Of a stretch of 64,000 bases of DNA, positions 41,299 to 49,937 are shown piece by piece; within the stretch, counting starts at the first letter, position 1, and every line of letters begins with the position of its first letter. The DNA comes from a bacterium (GTDB lineage: Bacteria; Bacillota; Clostridia; Oscillospirales; Oscillospiraceae), in contig SFVC01000003.1 of assembly GCA_004560375.1 (NCBI GenBank), forward strand, positions 1 through 64,000, read 5' to 3'. The notes beneath the pieces are model-generated. The model had not been told where the DNA came from and searched no databases. It saw only the letters and a program-made list of their open reading frames with translations. The position numbers were made by a program, and so were the translations under genes.

Positions 41299-42681
41299 TT
41301 AGAACAGCAGACCCCAGCCGAGGAAGCCCAGAATGGCAACCAGGCCGGTGAACAGCAGAACCACAACCAGGTAGCCCATAATGTCCTTGGCCTTCAAACC
41401 GGCCACACCCAGGGCGGGGAGAGCCCAGAAGGGCTGGATCATGTTGGTCCACTGATCGCCCCAGGCAATGCCCATGGCGGCACGGCCATAGTAGTTGGCC
41501 GCGTCGATACCAGCACGCTCCGCGATAGCGGTGGCGGCGGGCATGACGATGGGGCCCTGAACCGCCCACTGGCCGCCGCCGGAGGGCACGAAGAAGTTGA
41601 TGATACCGCCGGAAAGGAAAGTCCACATGGGGAAGGTGATATCGTTGGAGATATCAGTGAAGAACTGAGCGATGATCTTGGCCAGGGACACGCCATCGGC
41701 GTTCTGCGCCACCATCAGGCCCATGATACCGGCGTAGAAGGGGAACTGGAGCAACACGCCGGCGGCGCCGCCGGCGGCGTCACCAATGGCGTCCACGTAC
41801 TTGCGCAGATCGCCGTGGGCCAGCAAACCAAGGAACAGGAAGATGGCGTTGACAGCATTCAGATCCAGCTTGGCCACGCCAACACGAATGAAGAACAGTA
41901 CGATGTACACAAAGCCCAGGATAACGGTGATGATCCACAGAATCTTGCTGTGCTCGATCTTCTCGGCGGGGGTCTCGATCTTGTACTCCTTCTCCTCCTC
42001 ATCCACCAGAAGGGCAGGGTTGACGACGATGGTGTGATCCTTGTCGGGATGCATGGCGTAGTTCAGGAAAGGCATGCCCACCAGGACTACCAGGCACATG
42101 ATCAGGTTCATGGGGTGGAAGATGGTCTGGGTCAGGTCGGCCTGATAGGTGATCTCCAGGAACTCCTTACCGGTAGCCATCTGCAGGGGGATGGAACCGG
42201 ACAGGCCGGCGTGCCAGATTACGAAGCCGGAGTAGGCGGAGGCGATGAGCAAGGGATAGTCCAGGTCACGGACGCGGCGAGCCACTTCCTTGGCCAGCAG
42301 GGCGCCCACGATCAGACCGAAGCCCCAGTTCAGCCAACAGCAGATGGTAGACACCGCGGTGACAACCACGATGGCGCTCATTTTGTTCTTGGCCAGACCG
42401 GCAATAGAACGGAGGATCTTTTTACAGATTTTGGCGGAGGCCAGGGCGGAACCCAGCACCAGCACCAAGGCCATCTGCATGGAGAAGGCCAGCAGGCCCC
42501 ACATACCGTCGCCGGAGGTACCCTTGCCGCCCCAAGCCCAGACCAGCTCGATGGGGTTCTGCCATGTACCGATCATGGCGGCGATAAACACCACGATGGT
42601 CAGAATGATGGCGAACAGGAACGGGTCGGGCAGCCAGCGGTTCATGACCCGAACGCAGCCGTTGGAAAACTTTTTCAGCAT
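41299..42681 (-). CDS. Short-chain fatty acid transporter, AtoE family
   Basis: A 460-residue permease with about 11-12 hydrophobic helices. Family blocks are NGFGLIVGALLAKEVARR-like (read here NWGFGLIVGALLAKEV near residue 118), WHAGLSGSIPL, and FFVPSGGGQWAVQGPIVMPA near residue 354. AtoE proteins move short-chain acids such as butyrate or acetoacetate. It is a single-gene unit with its own promoter. Codon third positions are less GC-extreme than in neighbours, as in a highly expressed gene. Confidence 0.88.
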   Translation of the reverse strand: MLKKFSNGCVRVMNRWLPDPFLFAIILTIVVFIAAMIGTWQNPIELVWAWGGKGTSGDGMWGLLAFSMQMALVLVLGSALASAKICKKILRSIAGLAKNKMSAIVVVTAVSTICCWLNWGFGLIVGALLAKEVARRVRDLDYPLLIASAYSGFVIWHAGLSGSIPLQMATGKEFLEITYQADLTQTIFHPMNLIMCLVVLVGMPFLNYAMHPDKDHTIVVNPALLVDEEEKEYKIETPAEKIEHSKILWIITVILGFVYIVLFFIRVGVAKLDLNAVNAIFLFLGLLAHGDLRKYVDAIGDAAGGAAGVLLQFPFYAGIMGLMVAQNADGVSLAKIIAQFFTDISNDITFPMWTFLSGGIINFFVPSGGGQWAVQGPIVMPAATAIAERAGIDAANYYGRAAMGIAWGDQWTNMIQPFWALPALGVAGLKAKDIMGYLVVVLLFTGLVAILGFLGWGLLF

Positions 42682-42745
42682 AAAAGTTTACCCTCTCTTT
42701 CTTCAAATAAATTTGACAGCTGGAACCGTGAATCTCAACAGACAT

Positions 42746-42774
42746 ATTATAGCTGTTCATTCACAGTTTGTCAA
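42746..42774 (-). promoter_or_regulatory. Promoter of the fatty acid transporter
   Basis: A full consensus on the minus strand: TTGACA (42769-42774), 17 bases, TATAAT (42746-42751). The flanks are strongly AT-rich (42680-42860), suggesting high expression. Confidence 0.88.
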
Positions 42775-42859
42775 CAATTCCGCATAAAAACTCCCAAGCA
42801 AATGAACTTATAATAAAATTATATTGTGTACAACTGCTGAATATGTTCCACAAAACGGA

Positions 42860-42907
42860 ATAGATCCCAGTATCCCAGACAGTTCTGACTGGGATACTGG
42901 GATCTAT
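42860..42907. terminator. 19-bp perfect hairpin after cotJC
   Basis: ATAGATCCCAGTATCCCAG and its exact complement pair over a 10-base loop (42879-42888). It lies 17 bases after the cotJC stop. On the minus strand TCCGTTTTG follows, a modest T-run. Probably the cot operon terminator. Confidence 0.7.
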
Positions 42908-42923
42908 GAAAAAGTTTTTTCGC

Positions 42924-43337
42924 TTATTTATCGAAGGCCGGGTTGGTAAAATAGATGTTCTTCTGATCGAGTCTCTGTTTGGCCAGCTCAATGGCTTCGC
43001 CGAACCGCTGGAAGTGGACGATTTCCCGCTCCCTCAAAAAGCGGATCACGTCATTCACATCCGGATCATCGGACAGGCGGAGGATATTGTCGTAGGTGAG
43101 GCGGGCTTTTTGTTCTGCCGCCAGATCCTCGGTCAGATCCGCGATCACGTCCCCGGTGACCTGCATGGTGGAGGCGGACCAGGGATAGCCGGAGGCGAAC
43201 TGGGGGTATACGCCGGTGGTGTGATCCACGAAGTAAGTGTCGAAGCCGGCGGTCTTGATCTGGCTGTCGCTGAGGTTCCGGGTGAGCTGGTGCACCAGGG
43301 TGCCCACCATTTCCAGGTGGCCCAGTTCCTCCGTACC
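42924..43337 (-). CDS. cotJC: cotJC 3' part (manganese-catalase-like spore coat protein), split by an insertion
   Basis: This is the C-terminal two thirds of CotJC, starting in the repeat with GTEELGHLEMVG. It includes the conserved YFVDHTTGVYPQF, AAEQKARLTYDNILRL and FLREREIVHFQRFGEA blocks with the Glu and His ligands of the dimanganese site. It has no start codon of its own from cotJC; an ATG at 43364 lies in the inserted DNA. The N-terminal part is at 49894-50086 on the same strand, 6.5 kb away. There are no internal stops or frameshifts, so the half is either under selection or recently split. Confidence 0.9.
   Translation of the reverse strand, partial: GTEELGHLEMVGTLVHQLTRNLSDSQIKTAGFDTYFVDHTTGVYPQFASGYPWSASTMQVTGDVIADLTEDLAAEQKARLTYDNILRLSDDPDVNDVIRFLREREIVHFQRFGEAIELAKQRLDQKNIYFTNPAFDK
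43328..43337. repeat. Attachment-site core, left copy
   Basis: CCTCCGTACC, identical to 49894-49903 in the same orientation. Neighbouring bases differ on both sides, so the identity is exactly 10 bp. It falls inside the Gly-Thr-Glu codons of cotJC. Confidence 0.9.
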
Positions 43338-43436
43338 TACTGAGGAGTCAAAAGATGACAGCAAAAAACCGTGGAAATTTAATATAGATAAAGGGAGAAT
43401 GCTTTACTATATTTTACAGAGGGTGGGAGGCATCGC

Positions 43437-43465
43437 TTGACTTTCGGGACAAAAGCTACTATCAT
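43437..43465 (+). promoter_or_regulatory. Promoter of the element's ABC-class ATPase
   Basis: TTGACT (43437-43442), 17 bases, TATCAT (43460-43465), about 45 bases before the start codon. Confidence 0.6.
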
Positions 43466-43515
43466 AAAAGACACAACAGAGATGCCGACAAACCATCTGA
43501 AAGCGGTGTTTTGCC

Positions 43516-45222
43516 ATGAAAACAGCGGAAGAGCTGCGCTCTGCCCTGCGTGCCGTCGATCACAGGAGCTACCCGGCCTATAAATCCCTGGCGGGGAGCT
43601 GGTTCTTTGAAACTTACACCCTGAACATTGAACACGTCCAGGGCGACCCCTTTGCCGCCCCCTCCCAGATCAGCGTGACGCTTGACCGCAAAACCGCGGG
43701 CTTCCCGGCCGGCTGCTGGGAGGCCCCATGGAACCGGACGGCGCTGGAGGATTACCTGCTCCGGCGCTTTGCCCGTCAGGCGGGGAGGTTTTCCCGTCAG
43801 GCCAAGGGCTCCGGCAAAAGCGGAGTTCTGGCCGTCACCGCCCCCGGGCAGGAGGTGCTGGAGCGAACCGACTGCCAAGTGCGTGCCGGGGCGGTCACGC
43901 TGCGCTTTGAGGTGGGGTTCCCAGCCAACGGACGAACCATCAACGCCCGGGAGTTGGAGAAAATCCTCTTTGAGTTTCTCCCCGTCTGTGTGGAGCAGGG
44001 CCTGCTGTATGCCAGCGCCCCCAAGGGGGAGGTGACGCAGGTCATCGCCTTGGCGGAGGATCAGCACTTTATCCGGGAGGAGTTGGAGCGGTTGGAATTG
44101 GCCGCATTTGTGGCGGACGGCTCCATTCTGCCCCGGGAGAGCGGCGTGTCCGATCGGCCCATGAAGGGGGCGGTGCCCTTCCAGTCTCCGAAAGAGTTGG
44201 CGGTGACCCTGGAATTGCCCCACCGGGGTACTGTCCGGGGGATGGGGGTGCGCCGGGGGATCACCCTCATTGCCGGCGGGGGCTATCACGGCAAATCCAC
44301 CCTGCTGAAGGCACTGGAGCGGGGCGTCTACGACCACATTACCGGGGATGGCCGGGAGTACGTCATCACGGATGCTTCCGCCGTGAAGATCCGGGCGGAG
44401 GATGGCCGTAAGGTGACGGGCACCGATATCTCCCTATTTATCAACCACCTGCCCAGTGGGCGGGACACCACCCACTTTTCCACCCTGGACGCCAGCGGAA
44501 GCACGTCACAGGCGGCAAACATCGCCGAGGCCCTGGAGGCGGGGGGCAGGGTGCTGCTCATGGACGAGGACACTTCCGCCACCAATTTCATGATACGGGA
44601 CGAACTGATGCAGGCGGTGATCGCCCGGGAACAGGAGCCTATCACCCCGTTTTTGGAGCGGGCCATGGATCTGTGGCAAAAAGCCGGGGTGTCCCTGATT
44701 CTGGTGGTGGGCAGCTGCGGAGCCTATTTTCACATCGCTGACAAAGTGGTGCAGATGGACGCCTACCAGGCCCGGGACATCACAGACCAGGCCAAGGCGG
44801 CGCTGGCGGGGCGGCCCGTTCCCTCCCTGACAGCCCCCGGCTTCCACCTGCCCGCCGGAAACCGGGTGATCGATCTGTCCGGCGACAGCCAAATCCGAAA
44901 AAATTACCGGGGGGACGGCTACCGGCAGGAGCGGTTGAAGGTGAAATGTTTCGGCAAGACCACATTCTCTGTCGGCGACCGGGAGCTGGATCTGCGCTAT
45001 GTGGAGCAGTTGACGGACGCAGGCCAAACCCGGGCGCTGGCCTATATGGTGCGCTACGCCCGGGAGCATCTGGCGGGTCAGACGGTGGAGGCCGTTGTGG
45101 CGGCGCTGATCAAACTGATGAAGGAGAAGGGGCTGGGGGCGGTCTGCGGCGGCGGGGTCGTCCCCGCAGGGCTGACCATGCCCCGGATCCAGGAGATTTT
45201 CGCCTGTTTTGACCGATATTGA
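43516..45222 (+). CDS. ABC-class P-loop ATPase (COG3044 type), element cargo
   Basis: A 568-residue cytoplasmic protein. Walker A is GGGYHGKSTLLKALERGVYD near residue 255-274, the Walker B region is GRVLLMDEDTSATNFM near residue 338-353, and a switch-like LILVVGSCGAYF follows near residue 396. This is the pattern of the predicted ATPases of the ABC class (PF09818), which have no membrane part and no known function. It converges with the radical SAM gene. The ribosome site is weak (AAAGCGG). Confidence 0.87.
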   Translation: MKTAEELRSALRAVDHRSYPAYKSLAGSWFFETYTLNIEHVQGDPFAAPSQISVTLDRKTAGFPAGCWEAPWNRTALEDYLLRRFARQAGRFSRQAKGSGKSGVLAVTAPGQEVLERTDCQVRAGAVTLRFEVGFPANGRTINARELEKILFEFLPVCVEQGLLYASAPKGEVTQVIALAEDQHFIREELERLELAAFVADGSILPRESGVSDRPMKGAVPFQSPKELAVTLELPHRGTVRGMGVRRGITLIAGGGYHGKSTLLKALERGVYDHITGDGREYVITDASAVKIRAEDGRKVTGTDISLFINHLPSGRDTTHFSTLDASGSTSQAANIAEALEAGGRVLLMDEDTSATNFMIRDELMQAVIAREQEPITPFLERAMDLWQKAGVSLILVVGSCGAYFHIADKVVQMDAYQARDITDQAKAALAGRPVPSLTAPGFHLPAGNRVIDLSGDSQIRKNYRGDGYRQERLKVKCFGKTTFSVGDRELDLRYVEQLTDAGQTRALAYMVRYAREHLAGQTVEAVVAALIKLMKEKGLGAVCGGGVVPAGLTMPRIQEIFACFDRY

Positions 45223-45233
45223 TATCCGGTTCG

Positions 45234-46061
45234 TCAACAGTTCCCGGTGTAGACATAGTTCAGCCAGTTCCTGGCCTCCTCTGCCAGCCGGTAGACCCGC
45301 TCCACCGGGGTGGGCGGACGATCCTGCATCTGATACCGAGGGAAGAACCGGGACAGGTGCAGGGGGATATCCTGGCGCACCGACGCCAGCCATTGCGCCA
45401 GAGCACGGATCTCCTCCACGCTGTCGTTCTCGCCGGGGACAAGCAGGGAGGTGACCTCCACGTGGCATTGCTCCGCCGCCAGGGCGATGGAGCGCTTTAC
45501 CGTGTCCAGGTCGCCGCCCAGGCGGCGGTACCACGCTGAGGTGAAGCCTTTCAGGTCGATATTGGCCGCGTCCAGATAGGGAAGGAGCTCCCGCCAGGGC
45601 TGTTCCTCAATCGTACCATTGGAAACCAGCACATTGACCATGCCCCGGTCATGGACGGCGGCGGCGCAGTCCCGGACGTACTCGTACCCCACCAGCGGTT
45701 CGTTGTAGGTATAGGCCACGCCGATGTTCCCGCGAGGGATCAACTCCGCCGCCTTGTTTGCCAACTGTTCCGGAGACACGTCCACCGTCTGAATTGAGCC
45801 GTCCGAAGCCATGGAGATCTCGTGGTTCTGGCAGAAGGGGCAGCGGAGGTTGCAGCCGAAGCTGCCCACAGACAAAATCAAGCTCCTGGGCCGGAAACGG
45901 CGCAGGGGCTTTTTTTCGATGGGATCCAGCGCCAGGCTGGTGAGCCTGCCGTAATTTAGCGGCATAACGATCCCATCCCGGCACATCCTGGCCCGGCAGA
46001 AGCCGATCTGCCCCTCCGCCAATTGGCAGTGGTGGAAGCACAGTTCACAGTTCGCGTTCAT
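45234..46061 (-). CDS. amrS: AmmeMemoRadiSam system radical SAM enzyme
   Basis: A 275-residue radical SAM enzyme. The cluster motif CNLRCPFCQ (CxxxCxxC, about residues 70-77) is preceded by an extra Cys-rich N-terminus (CELCFHHCQLAEGQIGFCRAR) typical of this family. GNIGVAYTYNEPLVGYEYV and IDLKGF complete it. The three-domain AmmeMemoRadiSam system is widely conserved but its reaction is unknown. Its ATG overlaps the stop of the B-A fusion (ATGA). Confidence 0.92.
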   Translation of the reverse strand: MNANCELCFHHCQLAEGQIGFCRARMCRDGIVMPLNYGRLTSLALDPIEKKPLRRFRPRSLILSVGSFGCNLRCPFCQNHEISMASDGSIQTVDVSPEQLANKAAELIPRGNIGVAYTYNEPLVGYEYVRDCAAAVHDRGMVNVLVSNGTIEEQPWRELLPYLDAANIDLKGFTSAWYRRLGGDLDTVKRSIALAAEQCHVEVTSLLVPGENDSVEEIRALAQWLASVRQDIPLHLSRFFPRYQMQDRPPTPVERVYRLAEEARNWLNYVYTGNC

Positions 46062-47446
46062 GTGTGACGTACCACCTCAAACCGCTCCAGGGTATAGGGT
46101 TCCCGGGAACTGATGCCGCCCTTTTGCCGGGCGATATCGATCTGCTGCTCCACCGTGTCCACGCCCTCCAGGTCGGGAAGCAGCAGCCCCCGGCGGCTGC
46201 CGTGGGACACGATGACGCCGTACCGCTTCACATCCAGCTGATCCGGGGAGGAGATGGGCTCCGGCTCACCCAGCACGTCCACGCTGTACTCCAGCTGATC
46301 CAGTTCCTCCTTGCCCACGGGAGGGAAGCGGGGGTCACGGGCCCCGGCAGATACGGCGTTCTGCACGATCTCCCAGGCCACGCTGCCGGTGGTGGGGCCG
46401 GTGGTGCCGATGCAGCCCCGAAGCTGCCCGTGGGCGTGAAGGGAGACGAAGGCCCCGGCGGTTTTGTCGGTCAGCTCCTGGGGCAGGCCGTCCGGCAGAG
46501 CGCGCAGCCGCCGACCGGTACGGACATAGGTCTCCAGAGACAGCCGGGCCAGCCGCACCCAAGAGTCCTCGACAGCTTTGCGCTGGGCCAGGCGGGTGCG
46601 CTCCAGTTCCTGGCACTGGGCGGCGAAGCGGCGGTTTTCATCCGGGCCGGTGACGATGAAGGTAGCTACGCCATAGCCCACGCCGGTGACGCCCTCGTGG
46701 CTGAGCAGCGTTGGCTTCACACCCAGGCCGTCCAACGCCCCGGCCATAATCTGAAAGGAGCGCAGGCCGCACTCCGCCGCCCGATCACACAGGGTCGGAT
46801 CCATGGTGAGAAATTGGAGAAAGTCCCCGGATTCCATGGCGGCAGTGACCCGGCGGTCGAACACCGGACCTTCGGGCGCGTAGCCGTAGGGGCCGTTATC
46901 CCGCAGCTTGTGGGACAGGTCGCCGCTGGCTACAAAGACAACCCTGCGGCCCAGCTTGTCCGCCGCTCTGGCAACATACTGCCCAAGTTGATAATGATGT
47001 AAAGGAGAAAGACCTGATAGGCCAATACGCAGAACAGGGCAGTCAATCCCGGCCTCATGGAGAAAATAAAGAGGCAGGAAGGTACCGTGATCCAGGGCTG
47101 GATCCCGCTCTCCCAGTGTCCCGGCCTGAAGGCCCGCCGCCTCCGCCTGATGGACAATCTCTTGGCGCAGTTCGACATCATAGGTTACCTCAAGGCGGGT
47201 CTGGGGCGCGCCGAAAGCGGCCATACTGCCGGACGCGCCCGCACCGGGGGAGATGTGGAAATAGTCGGCGTACATAATTGTGTGGGGCGACGAGATCACC
47301 AGAGCCTCTGGATTCCAGTCTGACACCTGCTTTGCGGCGGCGCGATAGGCGTTAATGGTGGCCTGAACCTGCCGCTCCTGGCCCCGGCCAACGGTGGGGA
47401 TGATGAGGGGCGGATGGGGCACAATGACGGCTCCGATCATTGGCAT
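46058..47446 (-). CDS. AmmeMemoRadiSam system proteins B and A fused (Memo-AMMECR1)
   Basis: A 462-residue fusion. Residues 1 to about 270 are the Memo/extradiol-dioxygenase-like B domain, with VPHPPLIIPTVG, HGTFLPLYFL and FVASGDLSHKL carrying the His residues of the fold. Residues about 290-462 are the AMMECR1 A domain with the signature LRGCIGTTGP near residue 373 and RDPRFPPV. It is translationally coupled to the radical SAM enzyme, giving the whole three-part system in two genes. Confidence 0.92.
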   Translation of the reverse strand: MPMIGAVIVPHPPLIIPTVGRGQERQVQATINAYRAAAKQVSDWNPEALVISSPHTIMYADYFHISPGAGASGSMAAFGAPQTRLEVTYDVELRQEIVHQAEAAGLQAGTLGERDPALDHGTFLPLYFLHEAGIDCPVLRIGLSGLSPLHHYQLGQYVARAADKLGRRVVFVASGDLSHKLRDNGPYGYAPEGPVFDRRVTAAMESGDFLQFLTMDPTLCDRAAECGLRSFQIMAGALDGLGVKPTLLSHEGVTGVGYGVATFIVTGPDENRRFAAQCQELERTRLAQRKAVEDSWVRLARLSLETYVRTGRRLRALPDGLPQELTDKTAGAFVSLHAHGQLRGCIGTTGPTTGSVAWEIVQNAVSAGARDPRFPPVGKEELDQLEYSVDVLGEPEPISSPDQLDVKRYGVIVSHGSRRGLLLPDLEGVDTVEQQIDIARQKGGISSREPYTLERFEVVRHT

Positions 47447-47489
47447 AGGGACTACTCCTTCTCAAAATATGGTGATAAATGGAATCGGT

Positions 47490-47906
47490 TCACAGAACCA
47501 TGATCAGCGTCCCCGCCCCGATGAGGATGCACCCGATGACGGACTTGGGTGTGAACTTCTCGTGGAGGAACACCGCCGCCATTACCAGCGTGATGACCAC
47601 GCTGAGCTTGTCGATGGGCACCACCTTGGACACCTCGCCGATCTGGATGGCCCGGTAGTAGCACAGCCAGGACGCGCCGGTGGCCAGCCCGGACAGGATC
47701 AGGAACAGCCAACTTTTTCGGCTGATTTCCGTAATGCCGCCCTGGGCGTTGGTGACAAACACCATGACCCAGGCCATGGCTACCACCACCATAGTTCGGA
47801 TGGCGGTGGCCAGGTTGGAGTTGACGCCGTCAATGCCCACCTTGGCCAGAATGGAGGTGAGGGCCGCGAACACGGCGGAGAGCAAAGCAAAGAGAAACCA
47901 CATCAT
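47490..47906 (-). CDS. EamA (drug/metabolite transporter) single-domain protein
   Basis: A 138-residue protein with about five hydrophobic helices, one EamA unit. Blocks are FALLSAVFAALTSILAKVGI at the N-terminus and SWLCYYRAIQIGEVSKVVPIDKLSVVIT near the middle, followed by GAGTLIMVL. Single-domain members act as dimers. AAGGAGGCAGTT precedes ATG 47906. The transported compound is unknown; it is transcribed in the same direction as the AmmeMemoRadiSam genes and may serve them. Confidence 0.85.
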   Translation of the reverse strand: MMWFLFALLSAVFAALTSILAKVGIDGVNSNLATAIRTMVVVAMAWVMVFVTNAQGGITEISRKSWLFLILSGLATGASWLCYYRAIQIGEVSKVVPIDKLSVVITLVMAAVFLHEKFTPKSVIGCILIGAGTLIMVL

Positions 47907-48081
47907 AACTGCCTCCTTATACTATAACCTTTCTGCACACAGTTTAGCATGGGGCGGGGCGATTTTCAATGGAAACCATCGAAGTAATTGGATTTTTTCC
48001 ATGCCCGATGAGAAGGGGGCAAACCAAAGGGCAAAGTAGGTCTGTCCGATGCATACCCTTGGAACAAGGGGGGCACGCGGA

Positions 48082-48309
48082 ATGGAGGAACGGGCGCGTC
48101 TGATCGGGATCGAACACGACCGCATGATCACCAAAGAGATGGACAGCCAGTTCCTGTTTGAGTACCAAAGGGCTATCCTGCTGTCGCTGAAGGACAGCGG
48201 AACGCTGGATGAGGCACAGTACCGGTACGCGGAAGGGAAGCTGCGGAATCAACTTCAAGCGTACATCAGGACACAAAACAGCGCGGAAAAAAAGGGGGAG
48301 AAGTCATGA
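48082..48309 (+). CDS. Small element protein (75 aa) coupled to the recombinase
   Basis: A 75-residue, highly charged, probably helical protein (MEERARLIGIEHDRMITKEM at the start, then FLFEYQRAILLSLKDSG and DEAQYRYAEGKL). It recalls the short SHOCT-like proteins often found before recombinases, but I am not sure of the family. Its TGA overlaps the recombinase ATG (ATGA). ATG 48082 is chosen because AAGGGGGG lies about 9 bases upstream; an ATG at 48049 is also in frame. A role as excision factor is possible but only suggested by position. Confidence 0.75.
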   Translation: MEERARLIGIEHDRMITKEMDSQFLFEYQRAILLSLKDSGTLDEAQYRYAEGKLRNQLQAYIRTQNSAEKKGEKS

Positions 48310-49937
48310 GGAAGGTGGCGTCCTATTGCCGGGTGTCCACCGACCGGGACGATCAGGCCAATTCCTTTGAGAGCCAGCAGCGCTATTTCAAGGAGTTCAT
48401 CGACCGCCAGCCCGACTGGGAGCTGTATCAGGTCTATGCCGACGAGGGCATCACCGGCACCTCCACAAAAAAGCGGGCGGCGTTCAACCGCATGATCGCC
48501 GACGCCCACATGGGGAAATTTCAACTCATCCTCACCAAAGAGGTAAGCCGGTTCTCCCGGAACATTCTGGACACCATCTCCTACACCCGGGAGCTGAAGA
48601 CCCTGGGGGTTGGGGTGGTGTTCATGAACGATGGCATCAACTCCCTGGAGCCGGACGCAGAACTGCGGCTGTCCATCATGGGCTCCATGGCCCAGGAGGA
48701 GAGCCGAAAGACCTCCAGCCGGGTGAAGTGGGGCCAAACCCGGCGGATGGAGCAGGGGGTGGTGTTCGGCAGATCGCTACTGGGCTATGATGTAAAGGGA
48801 GGACACATTACAGTAAATCCGGCAGGGGCGGAGCTGGTTCAGCTCATTTTCCACAAGTACGGCATAGAAAAGAAGGGCACTTCTGTTATCGCCCGGGAAC
48901 TGCGGGAAGCGGGATACAAATCGCTGACCGGGAACACAAAATGGCCCAATACCTACATTATCAAGGTGCTGAAAAACGAAAAATATGTGGGCGATCTGGT
49001 ACAGAAAAAAACCATCACACCGGACTATTTGAGCCACGCGAAAAAGTACAACCACGGGGAGGAGAAACTGGTGATCCTCCGCAACCACCATGAGCCGATC
49101 ATCAGCCGGGAGCTGTGGGATATCGTCCAGGGCGAGCTGAAAAAGCGGGATCGGAAAGGGGACCGCGACGGCGGACACTCAACCCGATATGTGTTCAGCG
49201 GCAAGATCAAATGCGGGGAGTGCGGGGCCAGCTTTGTCTCCCGGAAAAAAATCCGGAAGGATGGCACGGCCTATAAGCGCTGGAGCTGTTTCACCGCCAC
49301 CACGGAGGGGAAGCGACATGAGGATGTCCAGGGAAATGAGGTGGGCTGTGATATCGGAAAGATGCTCCGGGACGAGCTGGCCATGGATATTTTGAAGCAG
49401 TCCCTGGCATCACTGCAAATGGACGTGGACGAAATCATCCAAAATGTCACCGATATTGCCATGGAGGCGATTCACGCAGGGGCGGGACAGGAAACCGACC
49501 GTCCGGAGGCGCTGGAATATCAGATTGAGCAGCTCACAAATAAGAAAGCGGATGTGCTGGACGCCTTCTTCTCCCGGCAGATCACCAAGGACGAAATGAA
49601 GCTGGTGAATGAGCGGTATGACAGGGAACTGGATGCCCTGCGGGTCAAGTTGGATGCGGCGCACTCCAGGGAGGGGATCGCTTATGAGCCGAGGGATCTA
49701 CGAAAGGATGTGGAGCGGCAAATAGCGGCCATCGTAAGAGGTGAGACAGACAGTGAACCATTCTATAAAAACCTGCTGGATCACATGGTAGTCCAAAAGG
49801 ACAAACGGGTAGAGGTATATCTGAGCCGTTTGCCACAGAAATGGATGTTTATCCTGGAAAATCTGCGGAGAGCGCCGGTGTGTCAAAACGACCCCTCCGT
49901 ACCGATATCGGTAAGCAGCCCCTTCAGCTCGGGATAG
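48306..49937 (+). CDS. Large serine recombinase
   Basis: A 543-residue site-specific recombinase. The resolvase catalytic domain has YCRVST with the nucleophile Ser11, then ANSFESQQ and LTKEVSRFSRN; the recombinase domain spans about residues 155-285; the zinc ribbon has Cys303, Cys306, Cys328 and Cys348; a coiled-coil-like region lies near 395-450. The last 10 codons lie beyond the repeat and are read from cotJC antisense DNA. In the excised circle the frame would instead run through 43338-43440 and end with a different 33-residue tail. It should bind both att sites and catalyse integration and, with a helper, excision. Confidence 0.94.
   Translation: MRKVASYCRVSTDRDDQANSFESQQRYFKEFIDRQPDWELYQVYADEGITGTSTKKRAAFNRMIADAHMGKFQLILTKEVSRFSRNILDTISYTRELKTLGVGVVFMNDGINSLEPDAELRLSIMGSMAQEESRKTSSRVKWGQTRRMEQGVVFGRSLLGYDVKGGHITVNPAGAELVQLIFHKYGIEKKGTSVIARELREAGYKSLTGNTKWPNTYIIKVLKNEKYVGDLVQKKTITPDYLSHAKKYNHGEEKLVILRNHHEPIISRELWDIVQGELKKRDRKGDRDGGHSTRYVFSGKIKCGECGASFVSRKKIRKDGTAYKRWSCFTATTEGKRHEDVQGNEVGCDIGKMLRDELAMDILKQSLASLQMDVDEIIQNVTDIAMEAIHAGAGQETDRPEALEYQIEQLTNKKADVLDAFFSRQITKDEMKLVNERYDRELDALRVKLDAAHSREGIAYEPRDLRKDVERQIAAIVRGETDSEPFYKNLLDHMVVQKDKRVEVYLSRLPQKWMFILENLRRAPVCQNDPSVPISVSSPFSSG

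Larger units (their letters stand above)
43328..49903. mobile_element. 6.57-kb serine-recombinase intervening element inside cotJC
   Basis: The element is bounded by 10-bp direct repeats and interrupts cotJC so that recombination between the repeats would rebuild the gene exactly. It contains, left to right, an ABC-class ATPase (+), the AmmeMemoRadiSam radical SAM enzyme (-), an AmmeMemoRadiSam B-A fusion (-), an EamA protein (-), a small ORF (+) and a large serine recombinase (+) next to the right boundary. Recombinase at one end, short core and no terminal inverted repeats are typical of large serine integrase elements. Regulated excision during sporulation is inferred from known cases in sigK and spsM. 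Confidence 0.88.

Noticed and set aside
43237..43440. 67-codon plus-strand frame at the left end of the element
   Set aside because: Its first half is antisense to cotJC. Its second half is the continuation of the recombinase frame in the circular form and not a separate gene.
43328..49903. Terminal inverted repeats or a target duplication from a transposase
   Set aside because: The ends share only a 10-bp direct core inside cotJC, with no inverted repeats and no DDE transposase; this fits serine integrase recombination.
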